Shown here: in pieces, positions 48,014 through 58,071 of the stretch
How the letters are laid out: the number at the start of each line of letters is the position of its first letter
Position numbering within the stretch: position 1 is the stretch's first letter
DNA from: Marinobacterium iners
GTDB taxonomy: Bacteria; Pseudomonadota; Gammaproteobacteria; Pseudomonadales; Balneatricaceae
Assembly (NCBI RefSeq): GCF_017310015.1
Contig: NZ_CP022297.1
Location: 620,001-684,000 of the forward strand
Length of the DNA stretch: 64,000 nucleotides
Direction: 5' to 3'
Position numbers and translations under genes: made by a program
The notes under the pieces: generated by a model
What the model saw: only the letters and a program-made list of their open reading frames with translations
Told to the model about the DNA's origin: nothing
Database searches by the model: none

Positions 48014-48832
48014 ATGGAAAACCTGTTGCAACAGTTGCGGCGTTACCGGGCCGGGGCAATCACTGGCGGTTTGATTGGGCTGCTCAGTGGCGGCCCTCTG
48101 GGTTTACTGATCGGCGGTACGGTCGGCTTTCTGATTCAGCGTAGCCTGAGCGGCAAACTGCAGGCGTATAACCCGCAGCAATTGTTTTTTCGCGGTACCT
48201 TCAGTGTCATGGGCAAGGTGGCCAAGGCGGATGGGCGTGTAACCGAAAACGAGATCGCTTTTGCCCGTGAAGTCATGACCCGAATGAGCCTGAGCGAGGC
48301 GCGTCGACGTGAAGCGATTGAGCATTTCACGGAAGGTAAGCAGGACGATTTTGATATCGCCGCCGTATTGAGGCCACTGGCCATTGTGCTGCGCCAGCGG
48401 CCGACCGTGAAATTGATGTTCGTCGAGATTCAGCTGCAGGCAGCGATGGCAGATGGCGAAATTAGCCCGGCAGAGCAAGCTGTACTGCAGCAGGTGTTTT
48501 CGGAACTACGTTTCACGCAGCAGGAAATGGAGCTGCTGATGTCGCGCATGCGGGCAGAAGATGCTTTCAGACGCCACTCTTGGGAATCGCATCAGCAGCC
48601 TGGCTATAACGAGGCAGGCCTTTTGGCGGATGCGTATGGTGTAATCGGGGTTAGCCCCGAAGCCAGTGATGCCGATGTCAAAAAGGCCTGGCGCAAGCTT
48701 ATGAGTCAGCATCATCCAGACAAACTCATTGCCAAAGGGCTGCCGGAAGACATGGTTCAGCTTGCCAAAGAGAAAACCCAGGAAATACAGGCTGCCTATG
48801 ACCGTATCAAGGCGGCGCGTGGCATGAGGTGA
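48014..48832 (+). CDS. djlA: DjlA-like co-chaperone with TerB and J domains
   Basis: 272 residues. N-terminal Gly-rich membrane segment (GAITGGLIGLLSGGPLGLLIGGTVGFL, about 14-38), TerB-like helical domain (KADGRVTENEIAFAREVM ... MADGEISPAEQAVL), a short linker and a C-terminal J domain (about 205-272) with the HPD tripeptide in QHHPDKL. Expected to stimulate DnaK ATPase at the inner membrane. Follows murU by 11 bp with GGGAGG before the ATG. Confidence 0.92.
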   Translation: MENLLQQLRRYRAGAITGGLIGLLSGGPLGLLIGGTVGFLIQRSLSGKLQAYNPQQLFFRGTFSVMGKVAKADGRVTENEIAFAREVMTRMSLSEARRREAIEHFTEGKQDDFDIAAVLRPLAIVLRQRPTVKLMFVEIQLQAAMADGEISPAEQAVLQQVFSELRFTQQEMELLMSRMRAEDAFRRHSWESHQQPGYNEAGLLADAYGVIGVSPEASDADVKKAWRKLMSQHHPDKLIAKGLPEDMVQLAKEKTQEIQAAYDRIKAARGMR

Positions 48833-48833
48833 C

Positions 48834-49883
48834 TCATACCGCTCCGGGGCCGCTCGCCGGGCGTGGGTTGCGCATGCCCGGCGCGGTCTGGGTTTCGGGT
48901 GCTGGTAACTGTTTTGACTCTGGCACTTTTGGCTCGGCCAGTAATATCCGCTCCATAATCCCGCGTAGCTGGCGAACAAGTTGTGGCATTTCGTGCTGCC
49001 AGCCTCTGAATACACCGGGCAGTCGGCTTTGATGATAGTCGAGCATCTCCGTGCGAATGGCCAGTTGGCGACGCAATTGCGCGTCAGGTGCGGCTTCCGG
49101 GTAGCCGGGCAGTGGCAGGTAATATAGATCAATAATTCTGCCTTTGATCCGTGGCAACAGTTCAATCAGGCTGGCTTCCGAGGCTTCACTCGGACGCGGA
49201 TTGATCATCACCAGATCCCATTCCTCCCCCAGCTCGGCTGCAAGGGCTGCCGCCCAGGGGGCACTGCTGCCTATGCCCAGCATTACGTTGATTTCGGTAT
49301 CCTCATGGCTTCTCTGCTGCAACTCAGTGCGTGCCAGGGACAGTCGTTGGCGTACTTGATCAGCGAAAGGCATCTCGGGTGTTGCTTCGGCCGTTTCTTC
49401 TGATCCGGGTTGCGTTGGTTCAGTTTCAGTTTGGGGAGTGGGTGGTGTGTCTGGCGTTGTGCCGGCCCTAATCGCCCGCATGCTTGGCAGCGTACGCTTG
49501 GGCAAAGCAGGGTTTGGAGGGCTTGGGGGCTGTAATATCAGCGTATTCCAGCCATGCGCCGAAAGATAGCGGCTGATGGCCGTACCTTGCTCGGCCCAGC
49601 CTGCGCCAACACCTGTATCCGGCATGATCACCAAATTGCCAACTGGAACAGGGGCAACACCCGGACGGAAAATCAAAAAAAAGGCAGTTTCTTCCAGCTC
49701 CAGGGAAATCAGCTCTGCATTCGCTTCGAGTTGCAGGAGCAGTAGCTCAGCACCATCAAGACTACCCGCCGAATGGCGTGCAGGGGCAGTATCATCGCCC
49801 GGGGTCTCCGTTTGCGCTTGAGCAAAGGCGAAAGGGATCAGAGTGCCGAGCATGAATGTGATGAGTTTCAAATAAATAGGCAT
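48834..49883 (-). CDS. DUF3530 family protein, exported
   Basis: 349 residues from ATG 49883 with a signal peptide (LKLITFMLGTLIPFAFAQA). It resembles DUF3530 alpha/beta-hydrolase-like proteins: GNLVIMPDTG, GWNTLILQPPSPP, and VMLGIGSSAPWAAALAAELG where a hydrolase would have a GxSxG elbow (here GIGSSA), then LVMINPRPSEASEASLIELL. A Pro/Thr/Glu-rich insert lies at about 140-172 and a Pro-rich tail at the C-terminus. Function unknown. Convergent with djlA. Confidence 0.75.
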   Translation of the reverse strand: MPIYLKLITFMLGTLIPFAFAQAQTETPGDDTAPARHSAGSLDGAELLLLQLEANAELISLELEETAFFLIFRPGVAPVPVGNLVIMPDTGVGAGWAEQGTAISRYLSAHGWNTLILQPPSPPNPALPKRTLPSMRAIRAGTTPDTPPTPQTETEPTQPGSEETAEATPEMPFADQVRQRLSLARTELQQRSHEDTEINVMLGIGSSAPWAAALAAELGEEWDLVMINPRPSEASEASLIELLPRIKGRIIDLYYLPLPGYPEAAPDAQLRRQLAIRTEMLDYHQSRLPGVFRGWQHEMPQLVRQLRGIMERILLAEPKVPESKQLPAPETQTAPGMRNPRPASGPGAV

Positions 49884-49998
49884 GGTCTGATTATCGAGGC
49901 TGACTTGCATGGCCGCAAGAGGATTACTGGTACGGGTGCTGAATAGCGTCGGCAGCTTGGGTACAATAGCCGCATTGTTAACCAGCGAACGAGTTCCC

Positions 49999-50673
49999 AT
50001 GGCCGATTTCAAGATTGCTCCTTCCATTCTCTCCGCCGATTTTGCCCGTCTGGGGGAAGAGGTTGAACACGTACTGGCAGCCGGTGCGGACATTGTCCAC
50101 TTTGATGTCATGGACAACCACTACGTGCCCAACCTGACCATCGGCCCGATGGTGTGCAAGGCGCTGCGTGACTACGGTATCACCGCACCCATCGATGCCC
50201 ATCTGATGGTGAAGCCGGTGGATCACATGATCAGTGAGTTTCTGAAGGCGGGTGCCAGTTATATCACTTTTCATCCGGAAGCTTCCGAGCATATCGACCG
50301 TTCGCTACAGATGATCCGCGACAATGGCTGCAAGTCCGGCCTGGTATTCAACCCGGCCACACCGCTGCACTACCTTGACCATGTCATGGACAAGGTCGAC
50401 ATGATTCTGCTGATGTCGGTGAACCCTGGCTTTGGTGGTCAGAAGTTCATTCCTTCCACGCTGGGCAAGCTGCGTCAGGTACGTCAGCGCATCGACGAGA
50501 GTGGCTTTGATATCCGTCTGGAAGTGGACGGTGGCGTGGGTATCGGCAATATTGCCGAGATTGCGGCTGCCGGTGCTGACACCTTTGTCGCCGGTTCCGC
50601 CATTTTCAATACCGATGACTACGCAGCGACGATTGCGCAGATGCGCGACGAGCTGGCGAAGGTCGCGGGCTGA
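49999..50673 (+). CDS. rpe: Ribulose-phosphate 3-epimerase
   Basis: Interconverts ribulose-5-P and xylulose-5-P (pentose phosphate pathway). 224-residue TIM barrel: [34 protein letters not shown] with catalytic/metal Asp, [20 protein letters not shown] and [11 protein letters not shown]. Start ATG 49999 matches the family; the earlier in-frame ATG at 49909 would overlap the divergent DUF3530 gene. Overlaps gph by one base. Confidence 0.97.
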   Translation: MADFKIAPSILSADFARLGEEVEHVLAAGADIVHFDVMDNHYVPNLTIGPMVCKALRDYGITAPIDAHLMVKPVDHMISEFLKAGASYITFHPEASEHIDRSLQMIRDNGCKSGLVFNPATPLHYLDHVMDKVDMILLMSVNPGFGGQKFIPSTLGKLRQVRQRIDESGFDIRLEVDGGVGIGNIAEIAAAGADTFVAGSAIFNTDDYAATIAQMRDELAKVAG

Positions 50674-51353
50674 TGCGCAGTCTGTTCAATGGCGAGTTGC
50701 CCGCCTGTGTGATGTTCGACCTGGATGGCACGCTGGTGGACAGTGCGCTGGACCTGACGGCCGCTGTGGATAACATGCTGCAGGCGCTGGGGCGGAAGAC
50801 GGCTGGTGAAGAGAAGGTGCGCCAGTGGGTCGGCAACGGCGCACCGGTTTTGGTGATGCGTGCACTCACGGGCGAGATGTACCCGGCGGATGATGCCATC
50901 GAGCCGGAACTGTTTCAGGCGGCGTTCGAGGTGTTTCTGTCGGCCTATACCCAGAGTAATGGGCGCTACAGCAAACTCTACCCGGGTGTTGAAGAAGTGC
51001 TGTTGCATCTGCAGCACGCCGGTGTGCTCATGGCGGTGGTGACCAACAAGCCGATGGCGTTTACTACGCCGCTGCTGCAGGCGCTGAAGATTGATCATTA
51101 CTTCGCACAGGTGTTGGGCGGTGACAGCCTGCCGGTGAAGAAGCCTGATCCGCTGCCGCTGCGGGTGGTGATGGAAACCCTGGGTTGTCAGCCTGAACAG
51201 GCACTGATGCTGGGGGATTCACGCAACGATGTGCTGGCTGCCCGCGCCGCCGGCTGCCCGGTGGTTTGTGTCAGCTACGGTTACAACCACGGCGAGCCGG
51301 TGGAAAACTGCTCGCCGGATCGGGTTGTGGACAGTTTTGTTGAGTTGATGTGA
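50673..51353 (+). CDS. gph: Phosphoglycolate phosphatase Gph
   Basis: 226-residue HAD hydrolase: nucleophile motif MFDLDGTLVDSALDL, cap domain about 25-95, VVTNKPMAF (motif II), KKPDPLPLRVV (Lys) and MLGDSRNDVLAARAAG (motif IV). Removes 2-phosphoglycolate produced in DNA repair. Coupled to rpe by TGATG overlap, the usual pair. Confidence 0.95.
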   Translation: MRSLFNGELPACVMFDLDGTLVDSALDLTAAVDNMLQALGRKTAGEEKVRQWVGNGAPVLVMRALTGEMYPADDAIEPELFQAAFEVFLSAYTQSNGRYSKLYPGVEEVLLHLQHAGVLMAVVTNKPMAFTTPLLQALKIDHYFAQVLGGDSLPVKKPDPLPLRVVMETLGCQPEQALMLGDSRNDVLAARAAGCPVVCVSYGYNHGEPVENCSPDRVVDSFVELM

Positions 51354-51391
51354 ATCTGCTCAATCATTGAGCCAAGCTTGGGCTGATCGTT

Positions 51392-51474
51392 CAGCACTTT
51401 ACGGACACGCCATAAATACATCCCTGTAGGCTCGACTGCGGCTGTCCTGGCTGCAGTCGATCCGTAAAGTGCTG
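51392..51474. repeat. Nested inverted repeat (REP-like or structured intergenic element)
   Basis: CAGCACTTTACGGA (51392-51405) and TCCGTAAAGTGCTG (51461-51474) are a perfect 14-bp inverted repeat enclosing a second one, CGACTGC (51433-51439) and GCAGTCG (51453-51459). Lies between gph and the gatB terminator. Confidence 0.7.
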
Positions 51475-51514
51475 CTCGACCTTCCGCGGGCAGCTGCTGC
51501 AAGCCTGAAACACT

Positions 51515-51547
51515 AAAAAAGCCGGTCCCTTGCGGAACCGGCTTTTT
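51515..51547. terminator. Bidirectional terminator between gph and gatB
   Basis: AAAAAGCCGGT ... ACCGGCTTTTT: a GCCGGT/ACCGGC stem with an A tract on one side and a T tract on the other, serving rpe-gph on the plus strand and gatCAB on the minus strand. Confidence 0.85.
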
Positions 51548-51569
51548 GCGTTCAGTGCCCGACGTCAGC

Positions 51570-53024
51570 TCAGTCGCAGAGCGCGTCCAGCTTCTGCTTC
51601 AGGATGCCGGTGACGGCGCCCGGGTTGGCCTTGCCGCCTGTAGCCTTCATCACCTGTCCCATAAAGAAGCCAATCATCTTGCCGCGCTTGTCCGGTTCGG
51701 CAGCCTTGTACTGCTCCACCTGTTTGTCGGCGCTGGCGATCACTTCGTCAACGATCTTCTCGATGGCACCGGTATCGGTGACCTGCTTCAGGCCTTCGGC
51801 TTCGATGATCTCGTCAGCGCTGCCGCCCTTGCTCCACATCAGTTCGAACACTTTCTTGGCGATGTTGCCGGAGATGGTGTTGTCCTTGATGCGCACCAAC
51901 AGGCCGCCCAGTTGTTCCGCCGATACCGGGCTGTCCTTGATATCGGTGTCGTTCTGGTTGAGGAACTTGGCCAGTTCACCCATCACCCAGTTGGCTGCCA
52001 GCTTGGTATCGCCGGACAGTTTGACTACCTGCTCGTAGTAGTCGGCCTGCGGACGGTAGGCGGACAGCACACCTGCATCGTACTCGGACAGGCTGTACTC
52101 GCTGATGAAGCGCTCGCGACGGGCATCCGGCAGTTCCGGCAGGGTTTCGCGGATCGCATCGATATAGCTGTCATCGATAATGACCGGCAGCAGGTCAGGG
52201 CAGGGGAAGTAACGGTAGTCGTTGGCTTCTTCCTTGGAGCGCATGCTGCGGGTTTCGTTCTTTTCCGGATCGTACAGGCGGGTTTCCTGTACCACGCGGC
52301 CGCCGTCTTCGATCAGATCGATCTGGCGCGCCACTTCGGTGTCGATGGCGCGCTCGATGAAGCGGAAGGAGTTGATGTTTTTCAGCTCGGTGCGAGTGCC
52401 AAGCTCTTCCTGGCCCTTCGGGCGGATGGAAACGTTGCAGTCGCAGCGCATGGAGCCTTCGGCCATGTTGCCGTCGCAGATGCCGAGAGTGGTGACGATG
52501 GCGTGGATCTTGCGTGCATAGGCCGCCGCTTCCTTGGAGGTGCGCATGTCCGGTTCGGAGACAATCTCCACCAGCGGGGTGCCAGCGCGGTTCAGGTCGA
52601 TGCCGGACATGCCGTGGAAGTCTTCGTGCAGGGACTTGCCTGCATCCTCTTCCAGGTGGGCGTGGTGGATACGCACGCGGCGCTGTGCGCCGTCATCAGT
52701 CTCAATGTCGATGAAGCCCGGGCCAACGATCGGCTCGGCCAGCTGGGTGGTCTGATAGCCCTTGGGCAGGTCCGGGTAGAAGTAGTTCTTGCGCTCGAAC
52801 ACCGAACGCTTGCCGATCTCGGCGTTGACCGCAAGGCCAAACATCACCGCCATCCGCAGGGCGTTCTCGTTGAATACCGGCAGGGTGCCTGGCAGTGCCA
52901 GGTCAACGGCGCAGGCCTGAGTGTTGGGCTCGGCACCAAAGGCGGTGCTGGCGCCGGAGAAAATCTTGGTTTTGGTCGACAGCTGGACGTGGATTTCCAG
53001 TCCGATAACAACTTCCCATTCCAT
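51570..53024 (-). CDS. gatB: Asp-tRNA(Asn)/Glu-tRNA(Gln) amidotransferase subunit B
   Basis: 484 residues: [21 protein letters not shown] start, cradle domain with the C-x-V-x-L-P-type [41 protein letters not shown], then the helical and YqeY-like tail ([16 protein letters not shown]). Phosphorylates the tRNA-bound acid and accepts ammonia from GatA. Last gene of gatCAB, 2 bp after gatA. Confidence 0.98.
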   Translation of the reverse strand: MEWEVVIGLEIHVQLSTKTKIFSGASTAFGAEPNTQACAVDLALPGTLPVFNENALRMAVMFGLAVNAEIGKRSVFERKNYFYPDLPKGYQTTQLAEPIVGPGFIDIETDDGAQRRVRIHHAHLEEDAGKSLHEDFHGMSGIDLNRAGTPLVEIVSEPDMRTSKEAAAYARKIHAIVTTLGICDGNMAEGSMRCDCNVSIRPKGQEELGTRTELKNINSFRFIERAIDTEVARQIDLIEDGGRVVQETRLYDPEKNETRSMRSKEEANDYRYFPCPDLLPVIIDDSYIDAIRETLPELPDARRERFISEYSLSEYDAGVLSAYRPQADYYEQVVKLSGDTKLAANWVMGELAKFLNQNDTDIKDSPVSAEQLGGLLVRIKDNTISGNIAKKVFELMWSKGGSADEIIEAEGLKQVTDTGAIEKIVDEVIASADKQVEQYKAAEPDKRGKMIGFFMGQVMKATGGKANPGAVTGILKQKLDALCD

Positions 53025-53026
53025 GC

Positions 53027-54484
53027 TTACACCTCCACTCCGGCCGGAATCTGTTTATGCCAGTCAGTTGCCTGCTGGAACTGGTGCGCCACGTTGAGCA
53101 GCTTGGACTCGGCAAAGTAGTTACCGATGATCTGCAGGCCCACCGGCAGGCCCTGGGTTTGACCGCAAGGGATGGAGATGCCCGGCAGGCCGGCCAGGTT
53201 CAGTGACAGGGTGAAGATATCTTCCATGTACATGGAAACTGGGTCGCTGTTCTTTTCTCCCAGTTTGAAGGCCGGATGCGGTGTGGTCGGACCCATGATG
53301 ACATCGACGTCGTTGAGCACATTGACGAAATCCTGCTGGATCATGCGACGGATCTGCTGTGCCTTGCGGTAGTAGGCATCGTAGTAACCGGCAGAAAGCG
53401 CGTAAGCACCCACCATAATGCGGCGCTTGACCTCGGTGCCGAAACCTTCGCCACGGCTGCGCTTGTACAGGTCTTCCAGATCCACCGGGTTGTCGCAGCG
53501 GTAGCCATAGCGTACGCCATCAAAGCGGGACAAGTTGGAGGAGGCTTCGGCCGGGGCCAGAATGTAATAGGCCGGAATGCACAGCTCGGTGTTGGGCAGG
53601 CTGACCTCTTTCACGGTCGCGCCCAGCTTCTCGAACTCGGCCACGGCATTGCGCACCTGTTCAGCGACGCCTGAATCCAGTGCGGCGGAGAAATACTCCT
53701 TGGGCAGACCGATCTTCAGCCCTGCCAGCGGCTGATTCAGCGCGGCGGTGTAATCCTCGGTGTCACGCTCGGCGCTGGTGGAATCCAGAGGGTCGAAACC
53801 GGCCATGGCGTTGAGGGTCATGGCACAGTCTTCGGCGGTCTGCGCCATGGGGCCTGCCTGATCCAGTGAGGAGGCAAAGGCGATCATGCCGTAGCGCGAG
53901 ACGCGGCCATAGGTTGGCTTGATGCCGGTCACGCCGCACAGTGCTGCCGGTTGGCGGATGGAGCCACCGGTATCGGAACCGGTCGCAGTCGGGGTCAGGC
54001 GCGCCGCCACGGCTGCTGCCGAGCCACCGGAAGAGCCGCCGGGTACACGGTCGGTATCCCAGGGGTTGCGCACGGCGCCGTAGAAGCTGCTCTCGTTGGA
54101 GGAGCCCATGGCGAACTCATCCATGTTCAGCTTGCCCAGCATCACGCTGCCGGCGTTTTTCAGGCGGCTGACGATGGTGGCGTCGTAGGGAGAGATAAAG
54201 TTGTCCAGCATTTTGGATGCGCTGGAGGTGCGCACGCCCTGGGTGCAGAACAGGTCCTTGTGCGCGATCGGCAGACCGCAGAGCGCACCGGCCTTGCCAG
54301 CGGCACGTGCCTCATCGGCGGCCTTGGCTTGCGTAAGTGCCTGCTCTTCGGTAACGGTGATGAATGCGTTGTATTGGCCATCCAGCGACTTGATGCGCTG
54401 CAGGTAGGCCTGTGTCAGTTCTGTACTGCTGAAGTCGCCGTTATCCAGCCCGCGGGCCAGTTCAGCCAGTGTCAATTCAAACAT
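53027..54484 (-). CDS. gatA: Asp-tRNA(Asn)/Glu-tRNA(Gln) amidotransferase subunit A
   Basis: 485-residue amidase. Catalytic Lys in [10 protein letters not shown] (about 77), the cis-Ser and nucleophile Ser in [15 protein letters not shown] and [16 protein letters not shown] (about 150-180). Releases ammonia from glutamine. Follows gatC by 27 bp. Confidence 0.98.
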   Translation of the reverse strand: MFELTLAELARGLDNGDFSSTELTQAYLQRIKSLDGQYNAFITVTEEQALTQAKAADEARAAGKAGALCGLPIAHKDLFCTQGVRTSSASKMLDNFISPYDATIVSRLKNAGSVMLGKLNMDEFAMGSSNESSFYGAVRNPWDTDRVPGGSSGGSAAAVAARLTPTATGSDTGGSIRQPAALCGVTGIKPTYGRVSRYGMIAFASSLDQAGPMAQTAEDCAMTLNAMAGFDPLDSTSAERDTEDYTAALNQPLAGLKIGLPKEYFSAALDSGVAEQVRNAVAEFEKLGATVKEVSLPNTELCIPAYYILAPAEASSNLSRFDGVRYGYRCDNPVDLEDLYKRSRGEGFGTEVKRRIMVGAYALSAGYYDAYYRKAQQIRRMIQQDFVNVLNDVDVIMGPTTPHPAFKLGEKNSDPVSMYMEDIFTLSLNLAGLPGISIPCGQTQGLPVGLQIIGNYFAESKLLNVAHQFQQATDWHKQIPAGVEV

Positions 54485-54511
54485 TATCGGTAATCCTTGC
54501 TGCCGTAGGCA

Positions 54512-54799
54512 TTACTCAATCACTCTGGGAACCAGAAACAGTCCGGCTTCTGTGGCCGGTGCGATGGCCTGCAGGGCTTCGCGCTGGTTGGGCTCGGTGA
54601 CTTCGTCACGACGCAGGCGCTGAACGGCATCCAGTGGATGCGCCAGCGGCTCGACGCCTTCAGTGCAGGTGGCCTGCATCTGGTCAACCAGGCCCAGAAT
54701 ACTGTTGAGGGATTGGCTGTAGCCGTCGATATCGGCCGCATCGATCTGCAGCCGTGCCAGATGTGCAATCTGTTCCACATCGGATCGGTCCAGTGACAT
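54512..54799 (-). CDS. gatC: Asp-tRNA(Asn)/Glu-tRNA(Gln) amidotransferase subunit C
   Basis: 95-residue subunit that holds GatA and GatB together: [17 protein letters not shown] at the N-terminus and [18 protein letters not shown] centrally, ending with [10 protein letters not shown]. First gene of gatCAB, divergent from mreB; the 211-bp intergenic region must hold both promoters. Confidence 0.97.
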   Translation of the reverse strand: MSLDRSDVEQIAHLARLQIDAADIDGYSQSLNSILGLVDQMQATCTEGVEPLAHPLDAVQRLRRDEVTEPNQREALQAIAPATEAGLFLVPRVIE

Positions 54800-54896
54800 A
54801 GGTCCGCTTCTCGCTCTGATCAGTCTGTTGGCTTAAGGGCGGCTGAATACTCAGGCCTCGCAACAGTAGGGTTTGGAAAGGGTGAATGGCGCATAA

Positions 54897-56048
<1,152 letters not shown>

Positions 56049-56115
56049 CAGCGGGTGCAGTGGCAACTGTTGAGTAACCTCGGCCGCCTGCGCCCGGTTG
56101 TTCGGGAGGTGGGTT

Positions 56116-56970
56116 ATTAAACCGATCTTCCGTGGCGGTTCACCGCGTCGACTGTTTCTGTTGCTGGTGTTTCTGGCTGTGCTGCTGATGGTGGCTGACC
56201 TCAACTGGCCCAAAATGAAGGAAGGTCGTGCCTGGCTTTCCCTTGTTGTAACACCATTGCAGTGGGTGGTGGATATACCATCCCGGCTAGCTGACAGCCT
56301 GTCAGATGTGGTGGTGGAGCGTGCCAGTCTTGTGCGTGAAAACCAGAGCATGAAAGCGGAGGCGCTGGTACTGGAGCGCAAAGTGCAGCAAATGGCAGCA
56401 CTGACAGCCGAGAATATTCGCCTGCGTGAGCTGCTCAGCGCCGGTGAGCGCGTAGAGGCACCCACTCGTCTGGCGGAGCTCATAGGCGTAAACCCTGACC
56501 CCTTTCAGCATGAAGTAATCCTCAATCGCGGCTCGGAAGACGGGGTCTTTATTGGCGAGCCGGTACTGGATGCCGGTGGTGTCATGGGGCAAGTGGTATC
56601 GCTGGCACACTATACCAGCCGGGTTATGCTGGTGACGGATGCCCGCTCTGCGGTGCCTGTTGAAGTCAATCGAAATGGCTACCGTGGCATTGCGCTTGGC
56701 AAGGGCGTCTTGAACGAGCTGGAGCTGGAGCATGTGCCCGATACGGCTGACATTCGTGTGGATGATCTGCTGCTGACCTCAGGTTTGGGTGGACGTTTTC
56801 CGCGCGGCTATCCTGTTGCCCGAGTGACGGAAGTGATCCGCGATCCGGGACGCCCCTTCACGCTGGTGAAAGCGGAGCCATCGGCGCGACTGGACCGCAG
56901 CCGCCACCTGTTACTGGTCGAGTATCATCCGGCGCTACCCGCCCCGCAGGAAGAGGTTGCGGATGAGTGA
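56116..56970 (+). CDS. mreC: Rod shape-determining protein MreC
   Basis: About 285 residues: short cytoplasmic N-terminus (IKPIFRGGSPRR), one membrane helix (LFLLLVFLAVLLMVADL), a periplasmic coiled coil (about 60-110) and the beta-rich domain (VILNRGSEDGVFIGEPVLD, SRVMLVTDARSAVPV, LLLTSGLGGRFPRGYPVARV). No ATG or GTG occurs in frame near the expected start. ATT at 56116 follows GGGAGG by six bases and aligns with the IKP start of homologues; the only conventional alternative is TTG at 56098, which lacks a Shine-Dalgarno and would put that GGGAGG inside the gene. Confidence 0.93.
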   Translation: MKPIFRGGSPRRLFLLLVFLAVLLMVADLNWPKMKEGRAWLSLVVTPLQWVVDIPSRLADSLSDVVVERASLVRENQSMKAEALVLERKVQQMAALTAENIRLRELLSAGERVEAPTRLAELIGVNPDPFQHEVILNRGSEDGVFIGEPVLDAGGVMGQVVSLAHYTSRVMLVTDARSAVPVEVNRNGYRGIALGKGVLNELELEHVPDTADIRVDDLLLTSGLGGRFPRGYPVARVTEVIRDPGRPFTLVKAEPSARLDRSRHLLLVEYHPALPAPQEEVADE

Positions 56971-57448
56971 GGTGCGTGGCGGAGGTTTAATCATCTTTGC
57001 CACTTTTCTGGTAGGGCTGGTGCTGAGCCAGATGCCGCTGCCGGACCTGCTGGTATGGGCTCGGCCTGAATGGGTCGTGCTGATGCTGATCTACTGGGTT
57101 ATGGCCTTGCCACACCGGGTGGGTCTCGGCAGTGCCTTTATGCTCGGCATTCTGCTGGATGTGGTGCGTGGCAGCGTGCTTGGCCTCAGCGCCCTGTCAC
57201 TGACATTGATCGCCTTTCTGGTGCTGGTATTGTACAAGCGCCTGCGCATGTTCCCGCTCTGGCAGCAGTCGCTGATGGTACTGGTGCTGGTGGGTATCAA
57301 TCAGCTGCTGTTTCACTGGATGCAAAGTGTTACCGGCACCACGGGCGAGTCATTACTGTTTCTGCTGCCATCGCTGGTCAGCGCGCTGGTCTGGCCCTGG
57401 CTGTACCTGCTGCTGCGGGCCGTTCGTCACACCTTCTACATACAGTGA
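56963..57448 (+). CDS. mreD: Rod shape-determining protein MreD
   Basis: 161-residue inner-membrane protein with about five helices (IIFATFLVGLVLSQMPLPDL, WVVLMLIYWVMAL, GSAFMLGILLDVVRGSVLG, LTLIAFLVLVLY, then MVLVLVGINQLLF). Start ATG 56963 overlaps the end of mreC by 8 bp; GGAAGAGG lies upstream. Third gene of mreBCD. Confidence 0.95.
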   Translation: MSEVRGGGLIIFATFLVGLVLSQMPLPDLLVWARPEWVVLMLIYWVMALPHRVGLGSAFMLGILLDVVRGSVLGLSALSLTLIAFLVLVLYKRLRMFPLWQQSLMVLVLVGINQLLFHWMQSVTGTTGESLLFLLPSLVSALVWPWLYLLLRAVRHTFYIQ

Positions 57449-57455
57449 AACTGTT

Positions 57456-58037
57456 ATGCCACATCTGATTCTGGCTTCAGCCTCCCCGCGCCGACGTGAA
57501 CTGCTTGAGCAGATCGGCGTCCATTTCGACTGTCGTCCCGTTGATATCTGTGAAGATCCCCTGCAGCAGGAGTCCGCTCGTGAATATGTGACTCGCCTGG
57601 CACAAGAGAAGGCATTGGCTGGACTGGAACAGGCGGGTGGCGATTCGGTGGTGTTGGGTTCTGATACTACCGTAGCCATAGATGATCATATTCTGGCCAA
57701 ACCTGCCAATGAGGATGAGGCTGTGACAATGTTGATGCAGCTGTCTGGCAGGCGCCATCAGGTGTTGACCGCTGTAGCGTTGGCCGCAGAGGGGATAATC
57801 GAAGTCTGCTGTGTAGGAACGGATGTGGAGTTCATTGAGCTGGATGATGCGCGTTGTCGCCAGTACTGGCGTACCGGTGAGCCTTGCGACAAAGCCGGTG
57901 CCTATGGCATACAGGGGTTGGGGGCGGTGTTTGTCAAAAGCATCAATGGCAGTTATTCGGCCGTTGTGGGCTTGCCGTTGATGGAAACGGCTGCAATGCT
58001 GCAGAAGTTTGATATCCCGGTATGGCAGCCAAACTGA
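57456..58037 (+). CDS. maf: Maf-type nucleotide pyrophosphatase (YhdE-like)
   Basis: 193 residues: ILASASPRRRELLEQIGVHF, VVLGSDTTVAIDD with catalytic Asp, KPANEDEAVTMLMQLSGR, and DKAGAYGIQGLGAVFV. Hydrolyses dTTP/UTP-type (modified) nucleotides in the YhdE branch. Placement between mreD and rng is the YhdE context. Starts 8 bp after mreD. Confidence 0.95.
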   Translation: MPHLILASASPRRRELLEQIGVHFDCRPVDICEDPLQQESAREYVTRLAQEKALAGLEQAGGDSVVLGSDTTVAIDDHILAKPANEDEAVTMLMQLSGRRHQVLTAVALAAEGIIEVCCVGTDVEFIELDDARCRQYWRTGEPCDKAGAYGIQGLGAVFVKSINGSYSAVVGLPLMETAAMLQKFDIPVWQPN

Positions 58038-58071
58038 ACTATAAAGAATCAGCTGATCGAGGACACAGAGG

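Noticed and set aside
51546..53120. Long plus-strand frame of 524 codons opposite gatB
   Set aside because: It mirrors gatB on the other strand, shows no family motif, and is explained by GC-biased codon use.
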